In this document: piece after piece, positions 7,171 through 13,371 of the stretch
How positions within the stretch are numbered: position 1 is the first letter of the stretch
How the letters are laid out: each line of letters opens with the position of its first letter
NCBI GenBank assembly: GCA_964416665.1
Contig: CAYQFA010000021.1
Location: 1-16,366 of the forward strand
DNA: 16,366 nucleotides
Origin: JAKAGE01 sp964416665
GTDB lineage: Bacteria; Patescibacteriota; Minisyncoccia; UBA6257; 2-01-FULL-56-20
Reading direction: 5' to 3'
The notes under the pieces: generated by a model
Told to the model about the DNA's origin: nothing
The model's input: the letters and a program-made list of their open reading frames with translations, nothing else
The model's database searches: none
Made by a program: the position numbers and the translations under genes

Positions 7171-9402
7171 ATGTCGAATTTCCTGAAAAAACTTGAACTG
7201 AACGGTTTCAAATCGTTCGCTGGGAAGACGGTGTTGGAGTTTCCGGCGGGCATCGTGGCGGTCGTCGGGCCGAACGGCTCCGGAAAGTCGAACATTGTGG
7301 ACGCCATGCGTTGGCTTTTGGGCGAGCGCGATGCCAAGAACTTGCGCGGCGCGAAAGTGGAAGACCTCATTTTCGCCGGCACGCAGAAGCGCGCGCGCGT
7401 CGGTATGGCGCAGGCGAGCCTTTACTTCGAGAACAAGGACAAGTTCTTCCCGGTGGACTTCGAGGAGGTGGTGGTCTCCCGACAGATATCCCGCGACGGC
7501 CAGAGCAAATATTATTTGAACAAGTCGGAGATCCTGCTGCGCGACCTTATCGATTTTTTCGCGAAGGCGCGGCTGGGGAGCAGGGGGCTTATCATCATCG
7601 GCCAGGGCGACAGCGATGTCTTCGTCCGCTCAACGCCCCTTGAGCGCCGCGAAATGATCGAGGAAATTTTGGGACTTCGCGAATACCAGATCAAAAAAGC
7701 CGACGCCGAGCGAAGATTAAAGAACAGTAAAATAAATCTTGACAAGGCCCAGGCGCTCATCGAAGAGATAGTGCCGCATTTGCGGTCATTGAAGCGCCAG
7801 ACGAGCCGATGGGAACGCCGCAGTGCGTTGGAAGAGGAACTGCGTATGCTCGAAGACCGGTTTTTCGGGTTCCAGCTGAACGAGCTTAAGGAAAAAGGCA
7901 CGGTGATCGAAAAGAATATTGCTGCGCACCAACGGGAGTCCGAGGTGCTTATCAAAGAAAAAAAGGCGGCGCAGGTGCGTCAGGCGGCGGTCGAGGAGAG
8001 CCAACCGGAAGAGCGCAAGCGTCTTGCCGGCGTGAAGCAGGAGATAGCCGCGCTGATGGAGACCCGCAGCAAGCTTCAAAAGGATCTTGGCCGCGTTGAA
8101 GCGCAAATTGATATGGCGAAGCGATCGGTCGGCGCTCATAGCGCGGACCGCGGGGTGGAACACTTCATTGATGTCCTGGAGAAGATAAAGGCAGAATTGG
8201 AATCCGTGCTTAACGAGGAGCCGCTTGCGGTGCAGGCCGCCATTGAGACGGTCCTTGAGGAAATCGGTTTTGCGCTCGAGGAGAAAGAATCACCGGTGTC
8301 CCGCACCGCCGCTGCGCCGGTACCCGACGATCTGCGCCGCGGGCTTGAGCAGACGGCAAAGGACCTTGCCGCGCTCGAAAAGGATATCGCGTCGCTTCGT
8401 GAGAGCGAGCGGTCACTGGAAGCGGGGCAGGAAGGTTTTTATGCGACCTTCAAGGGTGCTGTCGCCGACGTGCAGTTGGCACAAGGCAAGATTGATGCAT
8501 GGGAAAAGGAGAACCGTGAGTTGCTGCTCGAGAAGGAGCGTATCGATTTTCGTCACGATGAGGTGCTGCGCCAGATCGAGCAAGCCGGTCGTCGGCCCGA
8601 GGATTTTCGCGGAGTGTCGTCGGTTTCCGGAACAGCGACCGCCGACCAGTTCAATTTCGGCGAAACGGAACATCGCATTTTCCGTCTGCGGGGCGATCTC
8701 GCGAGCATCGGTGAGGTCGATCACGCATTAGTGAAAGAGGCGAGCGAGACCGAAACGCGTTACAACTATCTGTTGAAGGAATCGGAAGATCTTACCAAGG
8801 CCGTCACCGATCTCACCGCGCTCATGCGGGAGCTTACCGAGAAGATCAAGACCGAGTTCGATAAGTCGCTTTCCAAGATCAACGATGAGTTTGAGAAATT
8901 CTTTGCGCTGATGTTCGATGGCGGCTCGGCGAAGCTGAAGGTGTTGAAGCCGAAAGCGGAGCGATCCGCGGACGATGAGGCCGAAGAGGTCGGCGAAGGG
9001 GGGGGCGTTCTCGCTCGCAACGAGAGCGGAGAAGATGTTGAGGAAGAAGTCGCGCTTGAGCGTGTCGGCGGCGTGGACATCGAGATAAAGTTGCCACGCA
9101 AGAAGACGACATCGCTCGATATGCTGTCCGGCGGCGAGCGTAGCCTTGTCGGGATCGCCGCGCTCTTTGCGATGATATCGGTGAGCCCGCCGCCGTTCCT
9201 CGTGCTTGATGAGATCGATGCCCCGCTCGACGAACGCAACGCGCGTCGCTTTGGCGACATGTTGAAGGAGTTTTCAAAACACTCCCAGTTCATCGTCGTC
9301 ACGCATAACCGCGCCACCATGGAGGCCGCAGAGATCCTCTACGGCGTGACGCTTGCGGAGGACGGCAGTTCGAAGGTGGTGTCGCTCAAACTTGAAAGCT
9401 AG
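7171..9402 (+). CDS. smc: Short SMC-family chromosome segregation ATPase lacking a recognisable hinge
   Basis: SMC proteins are ATPases that organise chromosomes. This one has both ATPase halves. At the N-terminus are LNGFKSFAGKTVLEFP and Walker A GPNGSGKS (33-40). At the C-terminus are signature LSGGERS (652-658), Walker B FLVLDE (676-681), the D-loop region and H-loop TH (711-712). Between them are coiled-coil-like stretches at about 165-325 and 385-590. The total is 743 residues, against roughly 1,100-1,200 for a canonical SMC. No Gly-rich hinge domain is visible. The centre (about 327-395) is a short helical stretch and a Pro/Ala-rich linker. A 40-residue acidic/Gly-rich insertion (593-633) interrupts the C-terminal head. 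The ATPase core most resembles SMC rather than RecN, RecF or Rad50. It follows rnc by 6 bases. Confidence 0.9.
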   Translation: MSNFLKKLELNGFKSFAGKTVLEFPAGIVAVVGPNGSGKSNIVDAMRWLLGERDAKNLRGAKVEDLIFAGTQKRARVGMAQASLYFENKDKFFPVDFEEVVVSRQISRDGQSKYYLNKSEILLRDLIDFFAKARLGSRGLIIIGQGDSDVFVRSTPLERREMIEEILGLREYQIKKADAERRLKNSKINLDKAQALIEEIVPHLRSLKRQTSRWERRSALEEELRMLEDRFFGFQLNELKEKGTVIEKNIAAHQRESEVLIKEKKAAQVRQAAVEESQPEERKRLAGVKQEIAALMETRSKLQKDLGRVEAQIDMAKRSVGAHSADRGVEHFIDVLEKIKAELESVLNEEPLAVQAAIETVLEEIGFALEEKESPVSRTAAAPVPDDLRRGLEQTAKDLAALEKDIASLRESERSLEAGQEGFYATFKGAVADVQLAQGKIDAWEKENRELLLEKERIDFRHDEVLRQIEQAGRRPEDFRGVSSVSGTATADQFNFGETEHRIFRLRGDLASIGEVDHALVKEASETETRYNYLLKESEDLTKAVTDLTALMRELTEKIKTEFDKSLSKINDEFEKFFALMFDGGSAKLKVLKPKAERSADDEAEEVGEGGGVLARNESGEDVEEEVALERVGGVDIEIKLPRKKTTSLDMLSGGERSLVGIAALFAMISVSPPPFLVLDEIDAPLDERNARRFGDMLKEFSKHSQFIVVTHNRATMEAAEILYGVTLAEDGSSKVVSLKLES

Positions 9403-9420
9403 CCGCGCTGCGGGTAGAAT
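9392..9420 (+). promoter_or_regulatory. Promoter for tRNA-Ala
   Basis: TTGAAA at 9392-9397 and TAGAAT at 9415-9420 are 17 bases apart. The -35 lies in the last codons of smc. Transcription would start near 9427, giving a leader of about 35 nt before the tRNA. It is almost identical in layout to the tRNA-Lys promoter. Confidence 0.65.
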
Positions 9421-9461
9421 ATCGGTAGTGCCAAAAGGTGCGATAAATTTTCTGACGTCTT

Positions 9462-9532
9462 GGGCCCATAGTAAAGTGGTATTACGCGGCATTCGCATTG
9501 CTGAGGCGGGAGTCCGATTCTCCCTGGGTCCA
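9462..9532 (+). tRNA. tRNA-Ala (anticodon CGC), CCA not encoded
   Basis: The cloverleaf is acceptor GGGCCCA/TGGGTCC, D stem GTAA/TTAC with loop AGTGGTA, anticodon stem CGGCA/TGCTG with loop TTCGCAT, variable loop AGGC, and T stem GGGAG/CTCCC with loop TCCGATT. The anticodon CGC reads GCG. The acceptor has G3-U70 and discriminator A73, the known identity elements for alanyl-tRNA synthetase, which supports the assignment. Unusual points are C instead of T at position 55 of the T loop, a four-base variable loop, and no encoded CCA, unlike the tRNA-Lys nearby. Confidence 0.88.
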
Positions 9533-9547
9533 CAAAAATTCTATTCC

Positions 9548-10156
9548 ATGATCACGGTCATCATGCTTGATATCGGAGGAGTGGTTCTCGACACCGAGAA
9601 AAGTTTTCGGGCTATCTATGAGGACTTTGGAAAGAAGATAGGTTTGCCTCCGGGCAAGAGCGAGGAATTTCATGAAAGATATATCGCCCGGATGTTGAGC
9701 GGAAAAATGTCCGCGCGGCAATTTTTTAGGGTCCTCAGAAAAAAATTTCTACTGAGGGAAAAAGAAAGGGAACTTATGGATCTTTGGGTCGGTGTGGCTG
9801 TCAGGAGATCAAAGGTGAACAAACAGCTTTTGAGGGTGCTCGCGCGATTGCAAAAAACCGCGAACATCGTGGCTCTTTCGAACATCACCGAGATGAGGAT
9901 GGCGGTCGATGAGCGTTTGGGCATCTATCATTATTTTGACAGGCTCTTTCTCTCATGTCAGTTAGGGATGCGGAAGCCCCATAAGAGGATATATCGCTAT
10001 GCCCTCAAGCATTTAAAAGTGAGGCCCGAGCAGGTGCTTTTTATAGACGACAAAGAGGCCAACGTAGCCGCAGCGAGGGAGCTGGGTATGAATACGATCC
10101 GGTTCACCGGCGACGCTACCTTATTCGGCGAACTTCGCCGTCTTGATTTGCTATAA
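9548..10156 (+). CDS. HAD-superfamily phosphatase, YihX-like
   Basis: A 202-residue hydrolase of the haloacid dehalogenase superfamily, a cytoplasmic Mg-dependent phosphatase fold. Motif I is MLDIGGVVLD with nucleophile D8. The second aspartate two residues on is Gly, as in the YihX type (DLGNV). Motif II is ALSNI, motif III is LGMRKPHKRIY, and motif IV is VLFIDDKEANV. The block from LSCQLGMRKP to FIDD resembles E. coli YihX (alpha-D-glucose-1-phosphate phosphatase), but the substrate cannot be read from sequence. The helical cap lies at about residues 17-85. ATG 9548 is 16 bases after tRNA-Ala; the frame stays open upstream through the tRNA, which cannot be coding. It may be transcribed from the tRNA promoter. 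Confidence 0.86.
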   Translation: MITVIMLDIGGVVLDTEKSFRAIYEDFGKKIGLPPGKSEEFHERYIARMLSGKMSARQFFRVLRKKFLLREKERELMDLWVGVAVRRSKVNKQLLRVLARLQKTANIVALSNITEMRMAVDERLGIYHYFDRLFLSCQLGMRKPHKRIYRYALKHLKVRPEQVLFIDDKEANVAAARELGMNTIRFTGDATLFGELRRLDLL

Positions 10157-10157
10157 T
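10149..10157 (+). promoter_or_regulatory. Extended -10 promoter overlapping the HAD gene stop
   Basis: TGCTATAAT is a full extended -10 motif whose last bases overlap the TAA stop of the preceding gene (10154-10156). Transcription from about 10164 would give a leader of about 52 nt before ATG 10216. A second, weaker TTGGGA-18-TATTCA (10178-10207) would give a leaderless start instead. Confidence 0.5.
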
Positions 10158-10215
10158 AAAGACATACCAAAGGTCGATTGGGACTACTGTTACCGTTAAC
10201 ATATTCATCATTATT

Positions 10216-10899
10216 ATGATCATACAAAGTTGGAGCGATGTCGTGGTCGGTTCGTTGGCGAATGTTTGGGTCAGTTTCGCGAGTTTCATACCGAACCTCA
10301 TTGGCGCGTTGATCGTGCTGATCATCGGCTTGATCGTCGCGGCGGGTTTGGGTGCCCTCGTCGAAAAGATCTTCGAAGCGGTCCGCCTTGATACCTTCCT
10401 TGAAAAACTCGGCCTCAAACCGATATTCGAGCGTGCAGGCCTCAAGCTGCGCGCGGCGTATTTCCTCGGCCGTTTGGTATATTGGTTCATCATTGTCGGG
10501 TTCCTGCTTGCCGTGTCCGATAGCATCGGGCTCTACGCGCTTTCGGGATTCCTGACTTCGATACTCAATTACCTGCCGAACGTGATCGCGGCGGTGCTTA
10601 TCCTGCTTGCGTCGCTCGTGCTCGGGCATTTCTTGCGTCGGGTCGTGACGGCGTCGGTGATGAGCGCAAAACTGCATGCGGCGAATTTCCTCGGCACGTT
10701 GGTGTGGTGGGTGGTCGTCATCTTCGGTTTCATGGCAGCGCTTACGCAATTGAACATTGCCGCTGCGATGATCCAGACGCTCGTGACCGGATTCATCGCC
10801 ATGCTTGCGCTTGCCGGCGGCCTGGCCTTCGGTCTGGGTGGAAAGGATTACGCGAATCACCTGTTGAACAAGCTTAAGGACAGGACGGAATCCAGATAG
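10216..10899 (+). CDS. MscS-type membrane protein without the cytoplasmic domain (conserved TM-helix repeats)
   Basis: A 227-residue integral membrane protein with hydrophobic helices at about 23-47, 84-105, 116-137, 158-176 and 185-209. Two helices carry the repeat FIPNLIGALIVLIIGLIVA / YLPNVIAAVLILLASLVLG, typical of the conserved TM-helix family found in CmpX-like and other MscS relatives. The last helix, ALAGGLAFGLGGKDYANHLL, resembles the Gly/Ala-rich pore helix of MscS. The protein ends directly after it, so the beta domain and cytoplasmic cage of a classical MscS channel are missing. A role in osmotic or membrane-tension response is an inference from family. Its final codons (TCC AGA TAG) lie in the left arm of the following palindrome. 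Confidence 0.82.
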   Translation: MIIQSWSDVVVGSLANVWVSFASFIPNLIGALIVLIIGLIVAAGLGALVEKIFEAVRLDTFLEKLGLKPIFERAGLKLRAAYFLGRLVYWFIIVGFLLAVSDSIGLYALSGFLTSILNYLPNVIAAVLILLASLVLGHFLRRVVTASVMSAKLHAANFLGTLVWWVVVIFGFMAALTQLNIAAAMIQTLVTGFIAMLALAGGLAFGLGGKDYANHLLNKLKDRTESR

Positions 10900-11045
10900 C
10901 AACAAATACAAAATCCCTTCCCATTGCTTTTTTCGGGTACGCGTTCCGCGCTGCTGCGCGGCCGCTCGCTCTCGCCGCCCTTCGGCGGCTCCGAGAGCCC
11001 CTCAAAAAGCAATGGGAAGGGATTTTGTATTTGTTGCTATCTGGA
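10891..11045. repeat. 155-bp palindrome with 42-bp perfect arms at a convergent gene junction
   Basis: Arms 10891-10932 and 11004-11045 are perfect 42-bp reverse complements. They include the last two codons and stop of the MscS-type gene and of murI, so both proteins end in Ser-Arg. The 71-base centre is GC-rich and contains two further hairpins. One is CCGCGC-TGCT-GCGCGG (10946-10961). The other (10968-10998) has outer GCTCTC/GAGAGC, a TCC bulge and inner GCCGCC-CTTC-GGCGGC. The whole would fold as a three-way junction. Its position between convergent genes suggests bidirectional termination, although neither strand has a strong terminal U tract. Confidence 0.92.
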
Positions 11046-11843
11046 CAGCGTTATGATCTCGAGCTTGATCTCAGCGCCGAACCATTTTTTTGCGAGACTT
11101 TTTGTCGTGTCGGTCAGGTCGGTGACGAGAAACCGTCGGTGCTTATTCTTGCCAAGTTTCTTTTCGATCTCGGGATGTCGCTTCAAATAATCTGAAAGCT
11201 TCGCCGAGATGATCTCGTTCTGCGATATTATCCTCATGTTCTTGCCGCATATTTTTTTGATCTGCCGTTTGACGATAGGGTAGTGGGTGCATCCTAAAAT
11301 GAGCACATCGATCTTTCTGCGTATGAGCGGCCGCAGGTATTTGCGTAAAATGGGATCCGCAAAATTGGTCGAACCACTCTCGATCAGCGGTACGAGGAGC
11401 GGCGCGGGTTCCTGGAAAACGCTGGCGCTTGGGCGTATTTTCTTTATTTCCCTTACGAAGGTCTGCGAACTGACCGTGCCTTGGGTTGCGAGAATGCCGA
11501 TCCTTTTTGCTTTGGGATCTTTTAACGCTGCCTCCGCCGTGGGTACGATGATCCCCAAAATCTTCCTGTCCGGATAATGCGCAGGAAGGTAATCCCGCTG
11601 GATCCGTCTCAAAGCCTCCGCAGAGACGGTGTTGCAGGCGACGAGAATCAGTTTGCAATCATGCTCGAACAGATATTCCGCCGCTTCTTCCAAAAATTGA
11701 TAGACCGTTTCGTGCGAACGATTGCCGTAGGGAACACGCTGGGTGTCGCCAAGATAAATATAATCGTACTGTGGCAGCTTTTTCACCAAGCTTTTCATCG
11801 TGAACAGTCCACCCAATCCGGAATCAAAAACGCCTATTTTCAT
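11037..11843 (-). CDS. murI: Glutamate racemase
   Basis: MurI converts L-glutamate to D-glutamate for peptidoglycan in the cytoplasm, using two cysteines. The 268-residue protein starts MKIGVFDSGLGGL, the family signature with D7 and S8. It carries catalytic C70 in VACNTVSAEAL and C185 in LGCTHYPI, plus the GDTQRVPYG block at 32-40. An in-frame TTG 18 bases further upstream exists but would put the start inside the -10 box, so ATG at 11843 is preferred. It is the only gene on the minus strand here, convergent with the MscS-type gene and divergent from rpsP. Its last codons lie in the right arm of the 155-bp palindrome. No residue needed for catalysis appears to be missing. Confidence 0.96.
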   Translation of the reverse strand: MKIGVFDSGLGGLFTMKSLVKKLPQYDYIYLGDTQRVPYGNRSHETVYQFLEEAAEYLFEHDCKLILVACNTVSAEALRRIQRDYLPAHYPDRKILGIIVPTAEAALKDPKAKRIGILATQGTVSSQTFVREIKKIRPSASVFQEPAPLLVPLIESGSTNFADPILRKYLRPLIRRKIDVLILGCTHYPIVKRQIKKICGKNMRIISQNEIISAKLSDYLKRHPEIEKKLGKNKHRRFLVTDLTDTTKSLAKKWFGAEIKLEIITLSR

Positions 11844-11849
11844 GTAAAA

Positions 11850-11855
11850 AGTATA
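11850..11855 (-). promoter_or_regulatory. -10 box for leaderless murI
   Basis: On the minus strand TATACT ends 6 bases before the murI ATG, so the transcript would begin at or next to the start codon. The -35 match is poor. It is divergent from the rpsP promoter, which begins 17 bases away. Confidence 0.5.
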
Positions 11856-11871
11856 CCTCAAATAGATTATC

Positions 11872-11899
11872 TTGACCTTACACGGAGATATAGTATAAT
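11872..11899 (+). promoter_or_regulatory. Promoter for leaderless rpsP
   Basis: TTGACC (11872-11877), a 16-base spacer and TATAAT (11894-11899). The ATG at 11907 is 7 bases after the -10 box, so transcription should start at or one base before the start codon. An upstream in-frame ATG (11898) overlaps the -10 box and cannot be in this transcript. Confidence 0.8.
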
Positions 11900-11906
11900 G
11901 GACTGC

Positions 11907-12242
11907 ATGTTGGCTATTAAATTACAACGCATAGGGAAGAAGCATCAGCCGAGCTATCGGCTTGTTGTCGCTGAAAAACGCTCGAAGATGGCGGCACCGC
12001 CGGTGGAGGATCTGGGTTCGTATAACCCGCTTACCAAGGCAGCCACCATCAAGAAGGATCGCGTGGCGCATTGGGTCAAGATGGGTGCCCATCCCACCAT
12101 CACCGCTCATAATCTTTTGGTTGGTCAGGGCGTCCTTACTTCGAAGAAGGTGGCAGTGAAAATGCCGAAGGCGGTTGCGAAGGTTGCCGCTCCTGCCGCG
12201 GCGGAGCCGGTTGCGGAATCCTCGACACCCGCCGAGGCATAG
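11907..12242 (+). CDS. rpsP: 30S ribosomal protein bS16
   Basis: Small-subunit ribosomal protein bS16. The first 80 or so residues match the family: LAIKLQRIGKKHQPSYRLVV, AEKRSK, DLGSYNPL, and the WVKMGAHPT...HNLL block that ends the fold. At 111 residues it is longer than the usual 80-90, owing to an Ala/Pro/Lys/Val-rich tail (about 82-111) that is low-complexity and probably flexible. ATG 11907 is chosen because it follows TATAAT by 7 bases; the frame is open far upstream, but that part lies antisense to murI and is not coding. khpA follows after 126 bases, in the common rpsP-KH-protein order, but here with its own promoter. Confidence 0.95.
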   Translation: MLAIKLQRIGKKHQPSYRLVVAEKRSKMAAPPVEDLGSYNPLTKAATIKKDRVAHWVKMGAHPTITAHNLLVGQGVLTSKKVAVKMPKAVAKVAAPAAAEPVAESSTPAEA

Positions 12243-12262
12243 GATCGTGCGCGGTGGATTTG

Positions 12263-12291
12263 TTGACAATTTTATAGAATAAGTATATAAT
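12263..12291 (+). promoter_or_regulatory. Consensus sigma-70 type promoter for khpA
   Basis: TTGACA (12263-12268) and TATAAT (12286-12291) are separated by 17 bases, a full consensus match. The start near 12298 gives a leader of about 70 nt. The leader holds two related stretches, GAACGAAAG (12306-12314) and AAACGAAAG (12346-12354), and no strong ribosome binding site. Confidence 0.87.
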
Positions 12292-12368
12292 TTAAAAAAA
12301 CGATTGAACGAAAGGTCGATTGATTCCATTCCCAAGGATCGAACAAACGAAAGAACATCAGATCATCA

Positions 12369-12680
12369 ATGACGAACTCACCTTCAGCAGATCAGGAATT
12401 TCTCGAGTACTTGGTAAAATCACTGGTAGACCATCCGGATGACGTGAGAGTCGACCGCAAGGTCGATGAAATGGGAGTATTGCTCTCGCTTCACGTGAAC
12501 GCCGTAGATATGGGCCAGGTGGTCGGCCGTCAGGGCGTCACCGCAAAAGCCATCCGCTCGCTTTTGAAGATCGTCGGCGTTAAAAATAACGCTCGCGTGA
12601 ATCTCAAGATCGAGGAACCGGAAGGCAGTACGCACCAGCCACACGGCGATCGGCCGATGCCGCACGCCGAGAACGAATAG
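12369..12680 (+). CDS. khpA: KH-domain RNA-binding protein KhpA
   Basis: A small single-KH protein of 103 residues, the KhpA/YlqC type that binds RNA in the cytoplasm. In Gram-positive bacteria it pairs with KhpB and affects cell division. The N-terminal helix FLEYLVKSLVDHPDDVRV leads into a beta strand and then the KH core DMGQVVGRQGVTAKAIRSLL, with the GxxG loop GRQG at 53-56. A last strand, ARVNLKIEEPEG, follows. The C-terminal 20 residues are polar and His/Pro-rich. It lies downstream of rpsP, as in many bacteria, but has its own strong promoter. A hairpin begins 3 bases after the stop. The symbol is by family; no KhpB gene is visible. Confidence 0.9.
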   Translation: MTNSPSADQEFLEYLVKSLVDHPDDVRVDRKVDEMGVLLSLHVNAVDMGQVVGRQGVTAKAIRSLLKIVGVKNNARVNLKIEEPEGSTHQPHGDRPMPHAENE

Positions 12681-12682
12681 CA

Positions 12683-12758
12683 GATAAACAAAAGAGCATC
12701 CCTTTCTGACTCGTGCGAAGACGAATTTGTCAGAAGAAAGGGATGTTTTTTGTTTGTC
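12683..12758 (+). terminator. Long imperfect hairpin terminator after khpA
   Basis: Arms 12683-12710 and 12729-12758 pair over most of their length with a few mismatches and bulges. The core CATCCCTTTC (12697-12706) pairs perfectly with 12736-12745. The right arm continues into a six-T run and TGTTTGT, consistent with rho-independent termination on the + strand; the left arm is A-rich, giving a weaker mirror signal on the - strand. It begins 3 bases after the khpA stop and ends just before the efp -35. Confidence 0.8.
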
Positions 12759-12767
12759 CGTCCGCAG

Positions 12768-12795
12768 TTGCAAACATTTTTATTTTCGCTATAAT
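12768..12795 (+). promoter_or_regulatory. Promoter for near-leaderless efp
   Basis: TTGCAA (12768-12773), a 16-base AT-rich spacer and TATAAT (12790-12795). The ATG is at 12806, so the expected leader is only about 3-5 nt, with no room for a ribosome binding site. Confidence 0.8.
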
Positions 12796-12805
12796 AATAT
12801 CCGTT

Positions 12806-13369
12806 ATGTCACTCGCTTATACCGATCTTACGAAAGGAGTTTTATTCGTTATTGATGGCGCGCCCTATGAGGTCATAGAGACGCATTTTTTGCGTATGCA
12901 GCAGCGCAAGGCCGTCGTGCAGACGCGTATCCGCAACTTGATCACCGGCAAGCTTTTGGACCGCAATTATCAGGCGAGCGATACGTTCGAAGAGGCGGAG
13001 ATCGAACGCAAGCACGCGTTGTTCATCTATGAGAGCAAAGGCCAGTATTGGTTCCACGAAGAGGGCAATCCCAAGGCGCGATTTGCGCTCGAAAAGGATG
13101 TCGTCGGCGATCAGGGCCAGTTTTTGAAGCCGAATACTCGCGTTTCGACGATGACGTTCGAGGACAAGGTCATCAAAGTGGAGATCCCGGTGAAGATGGA
13201 ATTCAAAGTGACCGAAGCGCCGCCGGCGCTCAAAGGCAATACTGCCCAGGGTGGAACGAAGGTGGTAACGATCGAGGGAGGGGCGAAGATCTCCGCACCG
13301 CTCTTCATCAATGAGGGCGATATGATCCGCGTGAACACGCAGACCGGTTCCTACGTGGAGCGGGTGTAG
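12806..13369 (+). CDS. efp: Elongation factor P, with a non-canonical tip loop
   Basis: EF-P binds between the P and E sites of the ribosome and relieves stalling at polyproline stretches. The 187 residues are the normal length for three domains: the KOW-like domain (about 1-65, YTDLTKGVLFVIDGAPYEV), an OB domain (about 66-127) and a second OB domain ending in GDMIRVNTQTGSYVERV. In E. coli the tip loop is KPGKGQA with K34 beta-lysylated. The aligned loop here is RMQQRKA, so Q33 replaces K34, with R34 and K35 next to it. A frame open upstream starts inside the terminator and is not credible. ATG 12806 fits the promoter. Identification is secure; how the tip is modified, if at all, is unknown. 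Confidence 0.96.
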   Translation: MSLAYTDLTKGVLFVIDGAPYEVIETHFLRMQQRKAVVQTRIRNLITGKLLDRNYQASDTFEEAEIERKHALFIYESKGQYWFHEEGNPKARFALEKDVVGDQGQFLKPNTRVSTMTFEDKVIKVEIPVKMEFKVTEAPPALKGNTAQGGTKVVTIEGGAKISAPLFINEGDMIRVNTQTGSYVERV

Positions 13370-13371
13370 GG

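Noticed and set aside
9997..10911. Long minus-strand ORF (304 codons) opposite the MscS-type gene
   Set aside because: Its translation is rich in Arg, Asp, His and Gln with no recognisable motif, and it lies antisense to a convincing membrane protein and part of the HAD gene. It is a codon-usage shadow.
10891..11045. MITE or insertion sequence
   Set aside because: There are no target-site duplications or transposase, the arms merge into the coding ends of both genes, and the other palindromes in the window have unrelated sequences.
10924..11190. Plus-strand ORF running through the 155-bp palindrome (88 codons)
   Set aside because: It crosses the structured GC-rich centre and then runs antisense to murI. 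The Ser/Arg-rich translation reflects the hairpins, not a protein.
11577..11906. 110-codon upstream extension of rpsP
   Set aside because: It is antisense to murI and upstream of the rpsP promoter; bS16 homology begins only at 11907.
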